Assembly (NCBI GenBank): GCA_020249505.1
Contig: JADCFN010000005.1
Coordinates: 124,001-188,000 of the forward strand
Reading direction: 5' to 3'
Length of the DNA stretch: 64,000 bases
Source of the DNA: Roseomonas sp.
GTDB taxonomy: Bacteria > Pseudomonadota > Alphaproteobacteria > Acetobacterales > Acetobacteraceae
Part shown: positions 60,637 through 64,000 of the stretch, one piece after another
How positions within the stretch are numbered: position 1 is the first letter of the stretch
Layout of the letters: every line of letters starts with the position of its first letter
The notes under the pieces: model-generated
The model's database searches: none
What the model was told of the DNA's origin: nothing
What the model saw: only the letters and a program-made list of their open reading frames with translations
Program-made: the position numbers and the translations under genes

Positions 60637-61827
60637 ATGTCGCATCCCGGCCTGCCAATTGCCATCGCCCTTCTTGCTGCGCCCTTCGTGGCGGTGTTGC
60701 AATCCAAGGCCATGGCGCCGCTGGCGCTGATCCCCATGGCCATCACGCTTGGGCTTGGCTGGCGCGCGGGTTGGCGGCCAAGCCTGCCGCGCAGCCCGGT
60801 GCTACTGCTTGGCCTGCTGCTTGTAGGGTGGGGGGCTATTACCGCGCTTTGGGCGCCGGAGCCTGGGCGCGCGGCGCTGCTGGCGCTGACTTTGGCCGCG
60901 ATGATGCTGCTGGCGCATGGCGCGGCGGGGGCGGCGCAAGGGGTGCGGCTGCTGCCCTGGATCGGCGTTGGACTTGTTTTTGGCCTGACCGCAGCTTTTG
61001 CGGATTGGCAAAGCGGCAATGCGCTGCGCGCTGCCGTGCGCGGGCTTAAGGAAGTGCCGACAACGCTGATGTTCGGGTTGAAGCCGGCGGCCTCTCTCAT
61101 GGCGTTGCTACTGCCGATGGGTTTTGCCCTTCCCTGGCCATGGTTCGCGCGCGCGGCGCTACTGGTGCTGGGGGCGGGTGTACTGATCAGCCTGCCCGGG
61201 GAAACCGCGCGGCTGGCGACGATTGCCGGGTTGGGCGCGGCGGTGCTCAGCCTGGCGGCGCCGCGCCTGGTGCCGAAATTGGTCGGGGCAGGGGTGGGGT
61301 TGGTGATCCTGCTGATGCCCTTCCTGGTTGGCCTTGTGCCACAAATCCCCTCGGCCAACCTGCCGCCCTCGGCGGTACATCGGCTGGTGATCTGGGATTT
61401 CGCCGCCCACCGCATTGCCGAAAAGCCGCTGACAGGCTGGGGGCTGGAAGCCAGCCGCGCCATGCCGGGCGGGCGGGCGCAGCCGGATGCCGCGACACTT
61501 GATCGCTTGAACATCACCACACCGGCGCAGCGCGAATTTTTGGTGCTGCCGCATGTGGAGGTGATGCCGCTGCACCCGCATAACGGCGCCTTGCAGCTTT
61601 GGCTGGAATTGGGTGGCATTGGCGCCCTGATCGGCGCAGCGCTAATGCTGGCGCTTGGCTTTGCGGCATCGCGGAGCGCGGCACCAGCCGTGGGGGCAGG
61701 CATGCTCGCCTCGGCTGCGGTAACGGGAATGCTCTCCTTCGGGCTCTGGCAAGCCTGGTGGTTTGCGAGCCTATTGCTGGCGATTGTGTCGCTGACGACA
61801 CAAAAGGGCATCGGGAATCCTCGGTAA
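60637..61827 (+). CDS. O-antigen ligase/polymerase-like polytopic membrane protein
   Basis: A 396-residue membrane protein with about ten or more helices and the Wzy/WaaL (O-antigen ligase domain) signature: the large periplasmic loop followed by HPHNGALQLWLELGGIGALIG near residues 310-332 holds the conserved His-x-His-Asn. Such enzymes ligate or polymerise glycans, or glycosylate proteins, at the periplasmic face. No LPS synthesis genes are next to it, so the acceptor is unknown. It is divergent from the Ntn-like gene and convergent with rppH. Confidence 0.85.
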   Translation: MSHPGLPIAIALLAAPFVAVLQSKAMAPLALIPMAITLGLGWRAGWRPSLPRSPVLLLGLLLVGWGAITALWAPEPGRAALLALTLAAMMLLAHGAAGAAQGVRLLPWIGVGLVFGLTAAFADWQSGNALRAAVRGLKEVPTTLMFGLKPAASLMALLLPMGFALPWPWFARAALLVLGAGVLISLPGETARLATIAGLGAAVLSLAAPRLVPKLVGAGVGLVILLMPFLVGLVPQIPSANLPPSAVHRLVIWDFAAHRIAEKPLTGWGLEASRAMPGGRAQPDAATLDRLNITTPAQREFLVLPHVEVMPLHPHNGALQLWLELGGIGALIGAALMLALGFAASRSAAPAVGAGMLASAAVTGMLSFGLWQAWWFASLLLAIVSLTTQKGIGNPR

Positions 61828-61832
61828 GGGCT

Positions 61833-62312
61833 CTACCCCCCAAAACGCGCAAATTCTCGCGCCAAATCCTCATAAATCGCGCGCTTGAATTCCACCGCCA
61901 GCGCAGGCAATTCCTGCAACTGCGCCCAGCGCCAAGCGTCGAATTCCGGGTGCGGACCAAGATCAAGCCGGATGTCGGCATCATCACCCAGAAAGCGGAG
62001 CGCGAACCATTTCTGCCGCTGCCCGCGATACTTGCCGCCAAGCGCCTTGCCGATCAGTTCTGTAGGCAGTTCATAGATTAGCCAACGCGGATGTTCGGCC
62101 AAAATCTCGGCCTTGGCGGTGCCGATTTCTTCTTCCAATTCGCGAAACACGGCAATGGCAGGGTCCTCACCGGCATCCATGCCGCCTTGCGGCAATTGCC
62201 ACCCGCCCGCCGCCCCTTCGGCATTGGGCAAATCAGCGCGCCGCGCCACGAGCACCTGACCCGCTGCATTGAACAGCAGTGCGCCAACATTATCCCGATA
62301 GGGCAGCATCAT
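61833..62312 (-). CDS. rppH: RNA pyrophosphohydrolase
   Basis: A 159-residue Nudix hydrolase that removes pyrophosphate from 5'-triphosphate mRNA ends, priming decay. The Nudix box G-x5-E-x7-REUxEExGU is present as GGMDAGEDPAIAVFRELEEEIG, and GWQLPQGG, RWLIYELP and FRLxFLGDD-like segments agree with RppH. The first ATG of ATGATG overlaps the stop of the upstream deacetylase gene, so the two are coupled. Operon order ctpA-deacetylase-rppH is common in alphaproteobacteria. Confidence 0.94.
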   Translation of the reverse strand: MMLPYRDNVGALLFNAAGQVLVARRADLPNAEGAAGGWQLPQGGMDAGEDPAIAVFRELEEEIGTAKAEILAEHPRWLIYELPTELIGKALGGKYRGQRQKWFALRFLGDDADIRLDLGPHPEFDAWRWAQLQELPALAVEFKRAIYEDLAREFARFGG

Positions 62313-63547
62313 TGCGTGCGGGTTTCCGCAGTCTCGGGCGGGCGCCTGATCAGCACCGAAATGGGGGCCAGCACAATCCCGCGCCGTTCAAGCCCTGCTG
62401 CCCAGGCCACCAGCCGATCCACCACCACCGGCGTTGCGGCATGCGCGAGGCCAAGCGCTGAACCGCGCGCCTTGGCTATTGTTTCAAGCTCACCAAGGCG
62501 GCGTTCGATTTCGGTGCGGGTTGCTGGTTCATCCAGAATCACATCCACCGCGCGCCCCCAGGCGCGGGCCGGCCCGGCAACACCCGGGCGGGCATCCACA
62601 AACAACAAGCCGCGATTACGAAGCGATTCCTGCAGCGCGAGATAGCTTTGTTCCATGGCGGCGAAACGTTCGCCCCGCATGCCGCCAACCACGCCAATGG
62701 TGCCGACATAGCCCGGAAAGCGCGACAGCACCCATTCCAGATTCGCCATGTTTTCCGGCGCCGAGCGCCCGGTTAGCAAGGCGCGATTGCCGGGGTCATT
62801 CAATGGATAGCCGGCGGGTTCCAAAGGAAGGCCGATCAGCGTCTCCGCCCCCTTGGCGCGCAGGCGTTCCGCCACCTGGGCGGCGCGTGGCGCATAGGGC
62901 GAAATCGCGAAAGTCACGGCGGGCGGCAGCCGGCGGATCGCGTCTTCCGTCTGCGCGTTGGAAATGCCGATATCGGCCACGATGATGCCCACGCGCGGGC
63001 GGGTATCCTGCCGGTCAAATTGCCCGGCATAGGCGCGGATGGAGGTACGGCCATCAGCCCCCACCCGAGGCAGCGCCCCAAAGCGGCCCTGTTCCAGCAG
63101 GGCAGGATCAGGTGCTGCGATGGGCCGGGCAGCGGGGAAATCGGGCGCCGCGACAGGCACATCAAGCGGCGGCGGCGCCGGGGCGGCGGGGGTTTGCGCC
63201 GATGCCTCGGCGGTTGGCGCAGGCTGATCTGGCGCGGCAGGTACTGGCGCCGTCGCCTGGGCGGGGGCTGGGGTGGGCTCGGGCGCGGGCGCTGGAGGCG
63301 CTTGCGTTTCGGCCACCGGCGCAGGAGTAGCGGCCGGCGCTGGCGGTATTGCCGATTCCGCCATGGCAGGCGGCGTCACGGGCGCGTCGGGAATTGTCGG
63401 CGCCTCGGCCAGGGTTTGCCGCTGCTCCGGCGGCCCCAATTGATCAAGCCAAAGCGCGCCGCCGCCCAGCAGCAGCAGCACCAATACCCAAAACACGCCA
63501 AGTCCGCGCCAGCCGGCGAATACCCGGCGCGGCAATCCTTCTGCCAT
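62309..63547 (-). CDS. Divergent polysaccharide deacetylase family protein (DUF610)
   Basis: A 412-residue protein with an N-terminal membrane anchor (GWRGLGVFWVLVLLLLGGGALW), a Pro/Ala/Thr-rich linker of about 110 residues and a C-terminal TIM-barrel-like domain: RVGIIVADIGISNAQTEDA, VTFAISPYAPRAAQVAERL, GLPLEPAGYPLNDPGN and LFVDARPG, the YibQ/divergent deacetylase pattern. Periplasmic; the reaction is not established. ATG 63547 is used, three bases inside a GTG. It lies eight bases after ctpA and overlaps rppH. Confidence 0.9.
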   Translation of the reverse strand: MAEGLPRRVFAGWRGLGVFWVLVLLLLGGGALWLDQLGPPEQRQTLAEAPTIPDAPVTPPAMAESAIPPAPAATPAPVAETQAPPAPAPEPTPAPAQATAPVPAAPDQPAPTAEASAQTPAAPAPPPLDVPVAAPDFPAARPIAAPDPALLEQGRFGALPRVGADGRTSIRAYAGQFDRQDTRPRVGIIVADIGISNAQTEDAIRRLPPAVTFAISPYAPRAAQVAERLRAKGAETLIGLPLEPAGYPLNDPGNRALLTGRSAPENMANLEWVLSRFPGYVGTIGVVGGMRGERFAAMEQSYLALQESLRNRGLLFVDARPGVAGPARAWGRAVDVILDEPATRTEIERRLGELETIAKARGSALGLAHAATPVVVDRLVAWAAGLERRGIVLAPISVLIRRPPETAETRTQ

Positions 63548-63554
63548 CACATCC

Positions 63555-64000
63555 TCAGCGTTGCCCGCCGCGTGGCGCAGAAGCCATGCCGCGCAGCAAC
63601 ATTAAAGCCTGCTGAAGTTGATGATCCGTTTCCGGCTTGGTCGGATCAAAGGCCGGGGCGCCTTCGGCCGGCTGACGCACCACGCGTTCGACCAAGCCCG
63701 CCGGCAGATTAAGCGGCGGCGGCGGGATGGGCGCGCGAGTTTCCGCCTGACCATCATTCCTGAGCGACCGGCGCAAATCCGCTTCGCGGTCGCGCTGCGC
63801 CTGACCAGTGCGCGTTTCCTCACGCGTGGCCAGCACTTCGATATCGGGTTCAATCCCCGTGCCCTGGATGGAGCGGCCAGAGGGCGTGTAATAGCGCGCC
63901 GTGGTCAGGCGAATGGCACCATTGCCCGGCACCGGCATCACCGTTTGCACGCTGCCCTTGCCGAAGGATTTCACGCCCACCACCACCGCGCGGCGATGAT
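63555..64000 (-). CDS. ctpA: C-terminal processing peptidase (S41 family), 3' part; gene continues beyond the window
   Basis: The last 148 codons of a CtpA-type periplasmic protease. The visible [21 protein letters not shown] contains the catalytic Lys (SFGKGSVQT); the catalytic Ser should lie just outside the window. The tail has [19 protein letters not shown], the substrate-binding strand of the family, and a long Arg/Pro-rich C-terminal extension ending RGGQR. The frame runs off the right edge, so the start is not here. It is first in the ctpA-deacetylase-rppH set. Confidence 0.92.
   Translation of the reverse strand, partial: HRRAVVVGVKSFGKGSVQTVMPVPGNGAIRLTTARYYTPSGRSIQGTGIEPDIEVLATREETRTGQAQRDREADLRRSLRNDGQAETRAPIPPPPLNLPAGLVERVVRQPAEGAPAFDPTKPETDHQLQQALMLLRGMASAPRGGQR

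Noticed and set aside
60624-61811. 395-codon minus-strand open frame opposite the O-antigen ligase gene
   Set aside because: Ser/Pro/Ala-rich shadow; the plus-strand frame has the ligase motif and membrane pattern.
1-64000. tRNA, rRNA, CRISPR arrays and IS elements
   Set aside because: No tRNA T-loop plus acceptor pattern in the gaps, no regularly spaced repeats and no transposase frames were found on either strand; an automated search would be more reliable.

Overview
This window is a dense (about 60-65% G+C by eye) stretch of an alphaproteobacterial chromosome, most likely Rhodospirillales/Acetobacteraceae (Roseomonas-like). The pointers are a GTTC-N7-GTTC type LexA operator before imuA-imuB-dnaE2, the zapA / 6S RNA / 5-formyl-THF cyclo-ligase order, the ctpA / divergent-polysaccharide-deacetylase / rppH order, orphan Bug (TctC) binding proteins, petABC and a carotenoid hydratase crtC. 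The genus is a guess. I found no tRNA, rRNA, CRISPR array, transposase or integrase.

Layout. 1-5.3 kb: purF (after the likely end of cvpA), an SDR, a soluble lytic transglycosylase, pgpA and pncC. 5.4-10.8 kb: a tightly packed probable catabolic operon (carboxymuconolactone decarboxylase-like, 3-hydroxyisobutyrate dehydrogenase-like, old-yellow-enzyme Fe-S flavoprotein, lactonase-like metallo-beta-lactamase, Bug protein, NIPSNAP). 10.8-20.1 kb: prfC (minus), a pteridine-reductase-type SDR with folB, uvrC, pgsA, a lipoprotein, moaD-moaE and a chimeric membrane protein whose last third is strikingly AT-rich. 20.1-25.6 kb: hemF (minus), petABC, a GNAT gene and a second Bug gene. 25.6-36.2 kb: a probable short-chain carboxylate region: DUF4212 plus large SSS symporter, three small membrane proteins, an MHS-type MFS carrier, a CBS-DUF294 protein, a DnaQ-like exonuclease and prpE.

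36.2-42.3 kb: PaaI thioesterase, YebC, YmdB-type phosphoesterase, 5-FCL, 6S RNA, zapA and its small neighbour, class I fructose-bisphosphate aldolase and crtC. 42.3-47.8 kb: the SOS mutasome dnaE2-imuB-imuA with its operator. 47.8-51.6 kb: AtzG/AtzE-like amidase pair, an FMN alpha-hydroxy-acid oxidase and an RMD1/DUF155 protein. 51.7-57.5 kb: a minus-strand set of a BisC-type molybdoenzyme, a divergent DUF839 protein and a canonical PhoX. 57.6-64 kb: a class III aminotransferase, a Tat-exported Ntn-hydrolase-like protein, an O-antigen ligase-like protein, rppH, a divergent polysaccharide deacetylase and the end of ctpA.

Most of the window is ordinary core genome. The items most worth following are the AT-rich C-terminal replacement at 19.17-20.11 kb, a two-copy palindromic intergenic repeat, the DUF839 paralogue that lacks residues matching PhoX metal-site residues beside a molybdoenzyme, the 5.4-10.8 kb catabolic cluster of unknown substrate, and an AT-rich segment with a perfect DnaA box before uvrC. 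I did not find a clearly new defence or mobile system.
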